NCBI GenBank assembly: GCA_902464645.1
Contig: CABQKL010000009.1
Location: 1-34,097, forward strand
Direction of reading: 5' to 3'
DNA length: 34,097 nt
Source: an uncultured Collinsella sp.
Lineage (GTDB): Bacteria > Actinomycetota > Coriobacteriia > Coriobacteriales > Coriobacteriaceae
Positions 16,176-23,758 of the stretch are shown in pieces (the first letter of the stretch is position 1; the number at the start of each line of letters is the position of its first letter). Both the position numbers and the translations under genes were made by a program. The notes under the pieces were generated by a model. The model ran no database searches. It worked only from the letters and a program-made list of their open reading frames with translations, and was not told the DNA's origin.

Positions 16176-17555
16176 CTAATGCACAAACATGCGCACGAAT
16201 TTGTGCTTCCAGCTTGCGTAGGGCGCATACCGAAACGGCACGTCCAGCCAGGTTGCCTTGTTCACGATGCTCTTCTTGTGGCTAAACGTATCGAAGCTCT
16301 CGCGGCCATGGTACTGACCCATACCGCTCGCACCCATGCCGCCAAAGCCCATATGGCTCGTAGCCAAATGCATGATCGTGTCGTTGACGCAGCCGCCGCC
16401 AAAGGGCACGTAGCGCACAAAGCGCTGCTGAACCGCGTGATCCTGACTAAAGATATACAGGGCCAGTGGCGTCGGACGATCCGTAATAAACGTTTCGGCC
16501 TCGTCTAGGCTCTCAAACGTCAGCACCGGCAAGATGGGGCCGAAAATCTCCTCCTGCATTACGGCGTCCTCAGGCGCCACGCCGTCTAAGATCGTCGGCT
16601 CAATCTTGAGCGACGACTCGCGCGCCGTGCCTCCCAGCACAACCTTATCGGGATCGATCAGCCCGCGTACGCGCGCAAAATGCTTTGCATTGACAATATG
16701 ACCGTAGTCCTCGTTGTCGAGCGGATGCTCGCCAAACATGCGGCGGACCTCCTCCTTGATGAGCCCCAACAGCTCATCGTGCACGCGCACGTCGACCAGC
16801 AGATAGTCGGGCGCTACACAGGTCTGGCCCACGTTGAGCCATTTACCAAATGCGATGCGACGTGCCGCGACCTTCAAGTTTGCCGTCGCATCCACGATGC
16901 AGGGGCTCTTGCCGCCCAGTTCAAGCGTCACGGGCGTGAGGTTTTTGCTCGCGCGCTCCATGACGAGCTTGCCGACCGGAACGCTACCGGTAAAGAAAGT
17001 TTTGTCCCAGCATTCATCGAGCAGCGCCTCATTCTCGGCACGCCCGCCTTCGACGACCGTCACCAGGCACGGATCAAATGCTTCCTCGCAAATCTGTCTG
17101 AGCACCGCGCTCGAAGCCGGCGCATAGGCACTCGGCTTGATGACCACGGTGTTACCCGCGGCGAGCGCGCCGGCGAGCGGCTCGAGCGTCAGCAAAAACG
17201 GGTAGTTCCACGGAGCCATGATGAGCGTGACGCCATAGGGCACGGCTTGCGTCTTGCACACGCTCACGGCATTGGCAAGGTCGCACGGACGTAGTCGCGG
17301 ACGACTCCATCGAGCCACATGAGCGATCTGATGACGAATCTCGGAAAGCGAGGTGCCGATCTCGCACATATATGCCTCGTCATGCGACTTACCCAAATCG
17401 GTCTTGAGCGCATGGGCAATATCGGCCTCGTGCGCCCATACCGTATCGCGCAGGCGCACGAGGGCGCGACGTCGAGCATCGACATCAAACGTGGCGTGCG
17501 TCTTAAAATAGGCGCGCTGCTCGCCGACAATGCGCGCGATTTCCTCGGTATTCAT
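16176..17555 (-). CDS. NAD(P)-dependent aldehyde dehydrogenase, class 3 type
   Basis: A 459-residue aldehyde dehydrogenase of the short, membrane-associated fatty or coniferyl aldehyde class. Motifs: MAPWNYPFLL, NTVVIKPSAYAP, FFTGSVPVGK (cofactor loop), LELGGKSP with the general-base Glu, and GQTCVAPDY with the catalytic Cys; EEIFGPILPV and the C-terminal HLATSHMGFGGMGASGMG are also typical. GGAGGG precedes the ATG and overlaps the stop codon of the upstream alcohol dehydrogenase gene, with 8 bases between the genes, so translation is likely coupled. The pair would interconvert an alcohol, aldehyde and acid. The true substrate is not visible from sequence. Confidence 0.92.
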   Translation of the reverse strand: MNTEEIARIVGEQRAYFKTHATFDVDARRRALVRLRDTVWAHEADIAHALKTDLGKSHDEAYMCEIGTSLSEIRHQIAHVARWSRPRLRPCDLANAVSVCKTQAVPYGVTLIMAPWNYPFLLTLEPLAGALAAGNTVVIKPSAYAPASSAVLRQICEEAFDPCLVTVVEGGRAENEALLDECWDKTFFTGSVPVGKLVMERASKNLTPVTLELGGKSPCIVDATANLKVAARRIAFGKWLNVGQTCVAPDYLLVDVRVHDELLGLIKEEVRRMFGEHPLDNEDYGHIVNAKHFARVRGLIDPDKVVLGGTARESSLKIEPTILDGVAPEDAVMQEEIFGPILPVLTFESLDEAETFITDRPTPLALYIFSQDHAVQQRFVRYVPFGGGCVNDTIMHLATSHMGFGGMGASGMGQYHGRESFDTFSHKKSIVNKATWLDVPFRYAPYASWKHKFVRMFVH

Positions 17556-17563
17556 GGACCCTC

Positions 17564-18784
17564 CTAGTTCTCGTCCTCAAACATACCACCTGCAACAACT
17601 TCGTACATATGCTCGAGCTCCAGGCGGTCCATTAAAAGAGGAACGGGGTACAAGGGATTGGCCTCGGCATCGGCATGCGCCGCCATCTCGGGAATGTCGG
17701 AGCGGCGAATACCCGAGACATATTTGGGGATTCCCAGGGCCTCGTTCATGCGGTCGACCCAATCGATAAAGGCCTCGGCTGCAAGACTGTCCCGCGCGGT
17801 AGCCGGCGCAACGCCCGCCATGCGAGCAAGATCGGCAAGCTTGGGGGCGGCGGCGTCACCATAAGCGCGAAGCATGTGCGGCAGGATGGTCGCGTTGGCC
17901 AAACCGTGCGGAATTCCGTATCGGCCGCCCAGACTGTGCGCGATGGCATGCACATATCCGACATAGGAGCGGGTAAACGCAACGCCCGCCTTATACGCCG
18001 CCGAAAGCATATTGCGACGAGCGCGCATGTCGTCACCATGCTCATAGGCCTCGAGCAAATTGTCGTGGATAAGCTGCACCGCCTGTCGCGCCATCTTGCG
18101 CGTATAGGGCGTGGTGCTTCGCCCGATAAAGGCCTCAACGGCATGCGTCAGGGCGTCCATGCCCGTCTGCCCCGTAATGGAAGCGGGCAAGCCGCACGTA
18201 AACTCGGGGTCGTGGACTGCAAAACGCGGGATGAGCACAAAGTCGTTAATGGGGTATTTGTAGTGCGTCCCGTCATCGGTAATTACCGCCGCAAGCGTGA
18301 CTTCGCTTCCCGTACCGGCGGTAGTGGGAACGGCGATGAGCAGCGGCAGGCGACGATGAATCCGCAGCAGGCCGCGCATCTTGTTGATGGGCTTGTTTGG
18401 CTGCGCAATGCGTGCGCCCACGCCCTTGGCACAGTCCATGGCCGAGCCACCGCCAAAGCCGATAATGGCCTGGCAGGCGCTCTCTCGATACAGGGACGCC
18501 GCTTCTTCCACGTTTGAAACCGTGGGGTTTGCACGCGTTTCGGCATAGACCGTAACGCCAATCCCCCTGGATGCGAGCGCCGTCTCAAGCGGTGCCGTGA
18601 GCCCCAGACGGGCAATGCCGGGATCCGTCACGATAAGGACCTTCTGGATCGAGCGCTTTTGAAGCACCGCGGGCACATCCTCGGCATGCTCTAAAATGCG
18701 CGGCTCGGTATAGGGCAGGATCGGCAATGCAATGCGAAAAACCGTCTGATATGTTCGGCACCAGGCACGACGGGCTAGATGCAT
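17564..18784 (-). CDS. Iron-containing alcohol dehydrogenase
   Basis: A 406-residue group III alcohol dehydrogenase. Motifs: IIGFGGGSAMDCAKG for NAD binding, PTTAGTGSEVT, and the metal-binding stretch GMDALTHAVEAF plus YVHAIAHSLGGRYGIPHGLAN with the conserved His and Asp ligands. The first 25 residues are an unusual basic, hydrophobic leader (MHLARRAWCRTYQTVF). GAAGGAG lies 9 bases before the ATG. It is the first gene of the ADH/ALDH unit. Two matching dyads lie upstream at 18803 and 18868, one directly before the ribosome site, which suggests repression by a TetR- or MarR-like factor not encoded here. Confidence 0.92.
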   Translation of the reverse strand: MHLARRAWCRTYQTVFRIALPILPYTEPRILEHAEDVPAVLQKRSIQKVLIVTDPGIARLGLTAPLETALASRGIGVTVYAETRANPTVSNVEEAASLYRESACQAIIGFGGGSAMDCAKGVGARIAQPNKPINKMRGLLRIHRRLPLLIAVPTTAGTGSEVTLAAVITDDGTHYKYPINDFVLIPRFAVHDPEFTCGLPASITGQTGMDALTHAVEAFIGRSTTPYTRKMARQAVQLIHDNLLEAYEHGDDMRARRNMLSAAYKAGVAFTRSYVGYVHAIAHSLGGRYGIPHGLANATILPHMLRAYGDAAAPKLADLARMAGVAPATARDSLAAEAFIDWVDRMNEALGIPKYVSGIRRSDIPEMAAHADAEANPLYPVPLLMDRLELEHMYEVVAGGMFEDEN

Positions 18785-18802
18785 AAAGGAAACTCCTTCA
18801 TT

Positions 18803-18818
18803 TGTTGATAGATCAACA
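18803..18818. promoter_or_regulatory. Operator-like palindrome, site 1
   Basis: TGTTGATAGATCAACA is a perfect 7-2-7 palindrome placed just before the ribosome site of the alcohol dehydrogenase gene (minus strand), where a bound repressor would block transcription. A second copy of the core lies at 18868. Confidence 0.6.
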
Positions 18819-18867
18819 TTTGCTCGACCGATTGTACTCAGCGGCGTCCGTATATGACTTGCAAACC

Positions 18868-18881
18868 GTTAATCAATCAAC
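18868..18881. promoter_or_regulatory. Operator-like palindrome, site 2
   Basis: GTTAATCAATCAAC matches site 1 (GTT-n-AT, two bases, ATCAAC) with one arm mismatch, 65 bp away. A weak minus-strand -10 (TACAAT, 18831-18836) lies between the two sites. Confidence 0.45.
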
Positions 18882-18905
18882 ATCTTCATATCTCAAAATT
18901 GTTTT

Positions 18906-18924
18906 ATTAAAAATCATTCCTAAT
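18906..18924. promoter_or_regulatory. Fur/PerR-like dyad upstream of rubrerythrin
   Basis: ATTAAAAATCATTCCTAAT is a 19-bp dyad (ATTA-nn-AAT-n-ATT-nn-TAAT) in the AT-rich gap, 4 bases before the putative -35 of rubrerythrin. Spacing and core recall Fur-family boxes, including PerR, which commonly control peroxide-defence genes. Confidence 0.4.
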
Positions 18925-18928
18925 AGGC

Positions 18929-18956
18929 TTCACATTTGGTTGCATTTATGGATAAT
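18929..18956 (+). promoter_or_regulatory. Candidate rubrerythrin promoter
   Basis: TTCACA (18929-18934), a 16-base spacer and GATAAT (18951-18956). It leaves an untranslated leader of about 75 bases. The local AT richness contrasts with the surrounding coding sequence. Confidence 0.5.
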
Positions 18957-19040
18957 AGAACTCGTCAAGACGCACGTCCGGAGAGGGCCCTTACGGGACC
19001 GGACGAGCGCGCAATCGCCATCGATCGAAAGGATCGAATC

Positions 19041-19601
19041 ATGAAGTTTGTTTGCCCCGTTTGCGGTTATGTGGAAGAGTTCGACGGCGACCAGCTGCCC
19101 GAGGATTTTAAGTGCCCCCAGTGCGGCGTTCCCGGTTCTCGTTTCCTGAAGCAGGAGGAGGGCCAGCTCGAGTGGGCTGCCGAGCACGTCGTGGGCGTCG
19201 CCAAGATGGAGGGCGTCTCCGAGGACATCGTTGCCGACCTGCGCGCCAACTTTGAGGGCGAGTGCTCCGAGGTCGGTATGTACCTGGCCATGGCTCGCGT
19301 CGCTCATCGCGAGGGCTATCCCGAGATCGGCCTGTACTGGGAGAAGGCTGCCCACGAGGAGGCCGAGCACGCTGCCAAGTTCGCTGAGCTCCTGGGCGAG
19401 GTCGTGACCGACTCCACCAAGAAGAACCTCGAGATGCGCGTTGAGGCCGAGAACGGCGCCACCGCCGGCAAGACTGATCTTGCCAAGCGCGCCAAGGCCG
19501 CTGGCCTCGATGCCATCCACGACACCGTGCACGAGATGGCTCGCGACGAGGCTCGCCACGGCAAGGCTTTCGCCGGCCTGCTCAAGCGCTACTTTGGCTA
19601 A
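19041..19601 (+). CDS. Rubrerythrin (rubredoxin-first type)
   Basis: A 186-residue protein; the ATG at 19041 is chosen because GAAAGGA lies just upstream and the rubredoxin knuckle starts at once. Residues 5-36 hold the FeCys4 site (CPVCG, then CPQCG). The ferritin-like diiron domain follows, with ligand Glu in FEGECSEVGMYLAMARVA, E-x-x-H in AAHEEAEHAAKFAELLGE and HEMARDEARHGKAFAGLL near the end. The rubredoxin-first order is that of reverse rubrerythrins, which reduce hydrogen peroxide in anaerobes. Codon use is strongly biased to GCC, CGC and GAG, as in a highly expressed gene. It has its own promoter, a Fur-like box and a strong terminator, so it forms a single-gene unit. Confidence 0.93.
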   Translation: MKFVCPVCGYVEEFDGDQLPEDFKCPQCGVPGSRFLKQEEGQLEWAAEHVVGVAKMEGVSEDIVADLRANFEGECSEVGMYLAMARVAHREGYPEIGLYWEKAAHEEAEHAAKFAELLGEVVTDSTKKNLEMRVEAENGATAGKTDLAKRAKAAGLDAIHDTVHEMARDEARHGKAFAGLLKRYFG

Positions 19602-19635
19602 GCCAACCGCCTGAGACATAACCTCTAGCTCGATG

Positions 19636-19666
19636 AGGCCCGGACCGTATTGGTTCGGGCCTTTTT
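19636..19666 (+). terminator. Rho-independent terminator of rubrerythrin
   Basis: AGGCCCGGACC pairs with GGTTCGGGCCT (one wobble pair) over a 5-base loop, followed by TTTTTGTGT. It is a typical strong plus-strand terminator. Confidence 0.9.
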
Positions 19667-19731
19667 GTGTCTCGAGGACTCGTTAACGCCCTGAAATAGG
19701 ACCGCCTTAGGCATCGGCTTCTCGTCAAAAA

Positions 19732-19854
19732 CTAAGTGAGTAGACTTTTTGGAACTTGCCGAGCACACCACCCATATTGCTTTATAAAGCCGCAGGTAAA
19801 TGACTTGTTGCAAAACGGCCTGGTCGCCAAAGTGCCAAAAGTCTACTCACTTAG
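19732..19854. repeat. 123-bp stop-ended palindromic element, copy 2
   Basis: Same length and orientation as the copies at 10014 and 21152, with CCGCAGGTA at offset 58 and CTTGT at offset 72. Both ends are the perfect CTAAGTGAGTAGAC form. The right end supplies the last codons and the TAG stop (19843-19845) of the minus-strand endonuclease-like gene. Confidence 0.9.
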
Positions 19855-20976
19855 AACCGCAACCGTCCACGATCGAGCTATTTTGTGTCTAACGGGCATC
19901 TTTCCGTCAATTACTCCCAATTTTGTCCAGTCAACGAATAGTTCAGACCGGAGTAATGCCTCGGCCCTTTGCTCATCCGAGCTTTTATCACGATATTCAG
20001 CATCGAGCATCCTGCACACGGCCTTAACGATCGCGTGGAATCTATCCTCATCGGATATCTGTCTGTGTGTCAGGAGAAGTACATCGTAGCCCATGGCCTG
20101 AAGCGCCGTCATGCGGTCAGCGTCACGCAAGCCATCCCCTGCGCGTCCGTGCGAGGCCTTTCCCTGACATTCAATGGCCACCTGTCGCCTGCCGTCCGGC
20201 GTAGAAAGTAGTAGGTCGATATATACACGGGACTTTCCCACAATCGCTCGAGCACTTGTGCTTAACGTCACTTCGACATTGAGCTCTATGCCGCAAAACC
20301 CTTCGCCTCCCAGGGCTCGCGGCAGCCCGAGCAACAAATACGCCTCGACCTCAAAAGGCGACGCGGCACCCAATGGGACGAGTTGCGATACCGCCATAAA
20401 TCTATTGCCGTAACGCATCCCGCAAACATCTGAACAAAAACGGTCAAGGTCTCTGCCCAAAACCAAAGCGTCTCGACGCCATAAATTTGAAGTGGCGCCG
20501 TCCTCGGACGGGCAGCGCACCCAACCGAACGTTGTCGAAATCGCGCCCGAATCAATTGCACGCGTAAGCTCCGCCTCAAGTGCCACCGGCAGAGCGCACA
20601 CCGCAAACAAGCCACACATCTCCGCCAACACAAAAAGAAGCTGAAGATCTGTCAGATGCCGCGACATGATGAATGCCGTCAGTAGAGGAGACGTAATCAA
20701 AAATCCATGCTCCGTTTCCAGCACAGATTCCCTGGGGAGCTCACCAAGAAACAGCCGCTGTCTAATGCTGGCAGGACAAGTCCGTTTGTTTCTCGTACGA
20801 ACCAATGTATACAGCGGAAAACCGAGCGCAACCGCAGCCGTCGGGTTACGGGCGAGGTCATATCGCTGCCGGTCTTCTTCCGGTCGCGGAAGCGGCGGAC
20901 ACAAAGCGCGGACTTGAGGGGGCAAACGCCAGTATCTAAAAGCCGATATGTCACAAAGTAAATCCTTCATAGGCAC
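19843..20976 (-). CDS. Uncharacterised protein with C-terminal Vsr/DUF559-like endonuclease domain
   Basis: A 377-residue protein of no named family. The N-terminal half (about 1-200) has short beta strands and a segment (HGFLITSPLLTAFIMSRHL) that recalls AbiEi-type proteins found near abortive-infection genes; this is only a resemblance. The C-terminal part (about 255-330) reads RVYIDLLLSTPDGRRQVAIE, then CQGKASHG and DADRMTALQAMGYDVLLLT, the D, E-x-x-G-K and downstream helix of a PD-(D/E)XK or Vsr/DUF559 nuclease fold. The last four codons (L-S-E-stop) come from repeat copy 2. The gene lies between two direct copies of the 123-bp element and codon use is more mixed than in its neighbours, both hints of an accessory gene. 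A role in DNA-directed conflict is possible. Confidence 0.65.
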   Translation of the reverse strand: MPMKDLLCDISAFRYWRLPPQVRALCPPLPRPEEDRQRYDLARNPTAAVALGFPLYTLVRTRNKRTCPASIRQRLFLGELPRESVLETEHGFLITSPLLTAFIMSRHLTDLQLLFVLAEMCGLFAVCALPVALEAELTRAIDSGAISTTFGWVRCPSEDGATSNLWRRDALVLGRDLDRFCSDVCGMRYGNRFMAVSQLVPLGAASPFEVEAYLLLGLPRALGGEGFCGIELNVEVTLSTSARAIVGKSRVYIDLLLSTPDGRRQVAIECQGKASHGRAGDGLRDADRMTALQAMGYDVLLLTHRQISDEDRFHAIVKAVCRMLDAEYRDKSSDEQRAEALLRSELFVDWTKLGVIDGKMPVRHKIARSWTVAVLSE

Positions 20977-21053
20977 AGGAAAACACGAATTTCAACCCAG
21001 CCTGTCTCACATTGGGGCGAACGCACCAAAAATGGCACCGAACGGACTGTTAA

Positions 21054-21119
21054 GTTTTCAACAGCCCTCCCCAACTGGCCAAAAGCTTGCCAAAAGCTGG
21101 ACGAAGCCCTGTTGAAAAC
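21054..21119. repeat. Inverted repeat upstream of the endonuclease-like gene
   Basis: GTTTTCAACAG (21054-21064) and CTGTTGAAAAC (21109-21119) are perfect 11-bp arms. The centre carries CCAAAAGCT twice. A run of T residues (near 21124-21130) follows the right arm, so a plus-strand terminator is possible, though no plus-strand gene ends here. It lies next to repeat copy 3. Confidence 0.5.
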
Positions 21120-21151
21120 CCCATTTTTTTCTTATGCAGAAACTTTGCGCG

Positions 21152-21274
21152 GCAAGTGAGTAGGCTTTTTTGAACATCCCGAGCAGGCCGGTCATCCTGC
21201 TTTTCAAAACCGCAGGTAGATAGCTTGTTACAAAACTGCCTGGTCTCCAAAGTTCCAAAGGTCTACTCACTTAG
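21152..21274. repeat. 123-bp stop-ended palindromic element, copy 3
   Basis: The left end is slightly decayed (GCAAGTGAGTAGGC) and the right end intact. CCGCAGGTA at offset 58 and CTTGT at offset 72 match the other copies without gaps. The right end supplies L-S-E and the TAG stop (21263-21265) of pdxR. Confidence 0.9.
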
Positions 21275-22702
21275 GTTGCAGAGTGCTCCCATTAGCTGCA
21301 ATTCCAAGGTATTAAGCACTTTTGGACTCAAATCGTCATACTGAACAAGAATTTGACTTGAGTTTTCAGGGACAGATGCGCCATCGGCACACCAATAACA
21401 GTCACTGATGTCGACAAAAGGGATACTCGAGCGCGTGAGGGCCCGCACAAAAGAGCTTCCGCCCGCTCCGCGCTCCGCAACCACGGTGCAGTAAAGGCCT
21501 GCGTCCGCATGCTCGATCGAGACCTCCCCTGCCGGGAACGCTTTCCGTACAAGCGCCGCCAGGCCATCGCGCGCCTCGCGAGCGCGCACGCGCACGCGGT
21601 TCACATGTCGCTCGTAATCACCCGATTCCAGCAAACGCGCCAAGGCAACCTGGTCAACAGAGCTCACCGAAGAGGCGTAAAAACCAAGGTTGTGCCTAAA
21701 CCGCTCCATCAGCTCATCGGGCAACACCATATACGCCAAACGCAACGCCGATGAAAGGCTCTTCGAAAACGTGTTGGTGTAAATAACCGACTGGGCGGCA
21801 TCGATTGACGCGAGCGCGGGAATCGGCTTGCCGGCAAGGCGAAACTCACAATCGAAGTCGTCTTCGATGAGATATCGGCCCGGCTGCTCGGCGGCCCAGC
21901 TCAGCAGCGCATAGCGACGTGCAATGCTCGTCACAAGGCCGGTCGGATACTGATGGGACGGCATCAGGTGAAGAACGTCGGTCCCGGTTTTCTGCAGAGC
22001 GCTCAAATCCACGCCCTCACCATCCAACGGGATATGCCGAACTTTGCAACCCATAGCCTGATAGATGCGCGTCAGGCGCAAATAGCCCGGATCTTCAACG
22101 GCATAAACCTTGTCGGCTCCAAGCAGCTGAACCAACATGGTATCGAGCAGCTGGGCGCCCGCGCCGATAACAATGTTGTTGGGGTCGACATTCATACCCC
22201 TTGTCCCGCGCAGATGATGAGCAATTGCGCGTCGTAGCCGAGCGGTGCCCTGTGCTGGCGCGGGCGAAAAGATTTCGCGCTCGTCTTCGGATGCCAGCGT
22301 CGCCCGCAGTGCGCTTTGCCAAAGCCGCGCCGCCTCCAAAGTGGAAGGAGAAAGTGCGTCGAATTGCTCGACCCGTCCATCAACATCATGTGCGTTAAGA
22401 CCCGCAGGAGCGGAATCTCGATCAAACTCTGTCTCAGCCAAAGGCAAAACCGGTGCATCCGGAAGCTCACAAGCGTAGTAGCCACGACGCGGCTTTGAGC
22501 AAATATAGCCCTCGGCAAGTAACTGGCTATATGCATTCTCGATGGTAATGACACTGATTCCCAGATGGCTGGCAAAGGCACGCTTAGACGGAAGATGCTC
22601 CCCCGCCGCAATGCGTCCAGCAACGATATCATCTCGAATTTGCTGGTAAACATACTCATAGAGCGATGCTCCGCCGCGTTTTTCCAAATTGTAGTCAAGC
22701 AT
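21263..22702 (-). CDS. pdxR: PdxR-type MocR regulator (GntR wHTH + aminotransferase-like domain)
   Basis: A 479-residue MocR regulator. The ATG at 22702 is used; the longer frame would need a TTG at 22735 with no ribosome site and would cover an operator repeat. Residues about 8-75 are a GntR winged helix (SLYEYVYQQIRDDIVAGRI, LPSKRAFASHLGISVITIEN, LLAEGYICSKPRRGYY). The rest is a fold-type I aminotransferase with the PLP lysine in TNTFSKSLSSALRLAY and the pocket sequences HLMPSHQYPTGLV and LIEDDFDCEFR. It is divergent from pdxS, the classical arrangement in which PdxR senses PLP and activates pdxST. The final residues L-S-E and the stop lie in repeat copy 3. Confidence 0.9.
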   Translation of the reverse strand: MLDYNLEKRGGASLYEYVYQQIRDDIVAGRIAAGEHLPSKRAFASHLGISVITIENAYSQLLAEGYICSKPRRGYYACELPDAPVLPLAETEFDRDSAPAGLNAHDVDGRVEQFDALSPSTLEAARLWQSALRATLASEDEREIFSPAPAQGTARLRRAIAHHLRGTRGMNVDPNNIVIGAGAQLLDTMLVQLLGADKVYAVEDPGYLRLTRIYQAMGCKVRHIPLDGEGVDLSALQKTGTDVLHLMPSHQYPTGLVTSIARRYALLSWAAEQPGRYLIEDDFDCEFRLAGKPIPALASIDAAQSVIYTNTFSKSLSSALRLAYMVLPDELMERFRHNLGFYASSVSSVDQVALARLLESGDYERHVNRVRVRAREARDGLAALVRKAFPAGEVSIEHADAGLYCTVVAERGAGGSSFVRALTRSSIPFVDISDCYWCADGASVPENSSQILVQYDDLSPKVLNTLELQLMGALCNLSE

Positions 22703-22713
22703 GAGCCTATCAC

Positions 22714-22755
22714 CTGACCTTATTAAGTCATTCAATCTGGTATTAGTCTGACCTT
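22714..22755. promoter_or_regulatory. Direct repeats, probable PdxR operator
   Basis: CTGACCTT occurs at 22714-22721 and 22748-22755, in the same orientation, 34 bp (about three helical turns) apart in the pdxR/pdxS gap. The second copy overlaps the pdxS -35. Paired direct repeats overlapping the target -35 are typical of MocR activators. Confidence 0.6.
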
Positions 22756-22782
22756 GTCATTATCTCGAAATCTGAGTATTTC
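22754..22782 (+). promoter_or_regulatory. Candidate pdxST promoter
   Basis: TTGTCA (22754-22759), a 17-base spacer and TATTTC (22777-22782). The -10 is weak, as expected for an activator-dependent promoter. Confidence 0.5.
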
Positions 22783-22847
22783 GCCATACCCAGCTCCCCG
22801 ATAGGATGTTCCGTCAAGCAATGCACATGCCAACCAAGGGAGCAACC

Positions 22848-23738
22848 ATGGCAGAACAGACCAGCAAGGCCGATCGCGTCAAACTCAATCGCGAGCTCGC
22901 GCAGATGCTCAAGGGCGGCGTCATCATGGACGTCACCACGCCCGAGCAGGCACGCATCGCCGAGGAGGCGGGCGCCTGCGCCGTCATGGCACTCGAGCGC
23001 ATCCCGGCCGACATCCGTGCCGCAGGCGGCGTCTCGCGCATGAGCGACCCCAAGATGATCAAGGGCATCCAAGAGGCCGTCTCCATCCCCGTCATGGCCA
23101 AGTGCCGCATCGGTCACATCGTCGAGGCGCAGGTCCTTCAGGCCATCGATATCGACTACATCGATGAGTCCGAGGTTCTCTCCCCCGCCGACGATGTCTA
23201 CCACATCGACAAAACCCAGTTTGACGTCCCGTTTGTCTGCGGTGCCCGCGACCTGGGCGAGGCGCTGCGCCGTGTTGCCGAGGGCGCCACGATGATTCGC
23301 ACCAAGGGCGAGCCGGGCACGGGCGACGTCGTTCAGGCTGTGCGTCACATGCGCAAGATCCAAAATCAGATCCGCGACGTTATTGCCCTTCGCGATGACG
23401 AGCTCTTTGAGGCAGCCAAGCAACTGCAGGTTCCGGTCGAGCTGGTGCGCGAGGTCCATGCCACGGGAAAGCTTCCCGTCGTGAACTTTGCCGCCGGCGG
23501 CGTAGCGACCCCCGCCGACGCTGCGCTGATGATGCAGCTGGGCGCCGAGGGCGTCTTTGTCGGCTCGGGCATCTTTAAGAGCGGCGACCCGGCCAAGCGC
23601 GCCGCCGCCATCGTCAAGGCCGTGGCAAACTTCACCGATGCCAAGCTCATTGCCGAGCTTTCGGAGGACCTGGGCGAGGCCATGGTCGGCATCAACGCCG
23701 ACGAGATCGAGATCATCATGGAGGAGCGCGGACGCTAG
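22848..23738 (+). CDS. pdxS: Pyridoxal 5'-phosphate synthase subunit PdxS
   Basis: A 296-residue PdxS, the full usual length. The ATG at 22848 is preceded by AAGGGAG; upstream in-frame ATGs lack ribosome sites. Diagnostic segments: QMLKGGVIMDVTTPEQARIA, ALERIPADIRAAGGVSRMSD, AKCRIGHIVEAQVLQA, DYIDESEVLSPAD, RTKGEPGTGD, VNFAAGGVATPADAALMMQL and VFVGSGIFKSGDP (phosphate-binding loop). It condenses ribose 5-phosphate, glyceraldehyde 3-phosphate and ammonia supplied by PdxT. It is followed after 20 bp by pdxT, with pdxR divergent upstream. Confidence 0.98.
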   Translation: MAEQTSKADRVKLNRELAQMLKGGVIMDVTTPEQARIAEEAGACAVMALERIPADIRAAGGVSRMSDPKMIKGIQEAVSIPVMAKCRIGHIVEAQVLQAIDIDYIDESEVLSPADDVYHIDKTQFDVPFVCGARDLGEALRRVAEGATMIRTKGEPGTGDVVQAVRHMRKIQNQIRDVIALRDDELFEAAKQLQVPVELVREVHATGKLPVVNFAAGGVATPADAALMMQLGAEGVFVGSGIFKSGDPAKRAAAIVKAVANFTDAKLIAELSEDLGEAMVGINADEIEIIMEERGR

Positions 23739-23758
23739 TCCGGCAGAAAGGATCGCAC

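Noticed and set aside
18802..19044. 80-codon plus-strand frame in the ADH/rubrerythrin gap
   Set aside because: It runs through operators and the promoter, lacks a ribosome site and overlaps the rubrerythrin start.
21050..21270. Short minus-strand frames upstream of the endonuclease-like gene
   Set aside because: They lie inside the inverted repeat and repeat copy 3 and have no conserved protein character.
10014..21274. The three 123-bp copies as a CRISPR-like or tandem array
   Set aside because: Copies are kilobases apart with ordinary genes between them.
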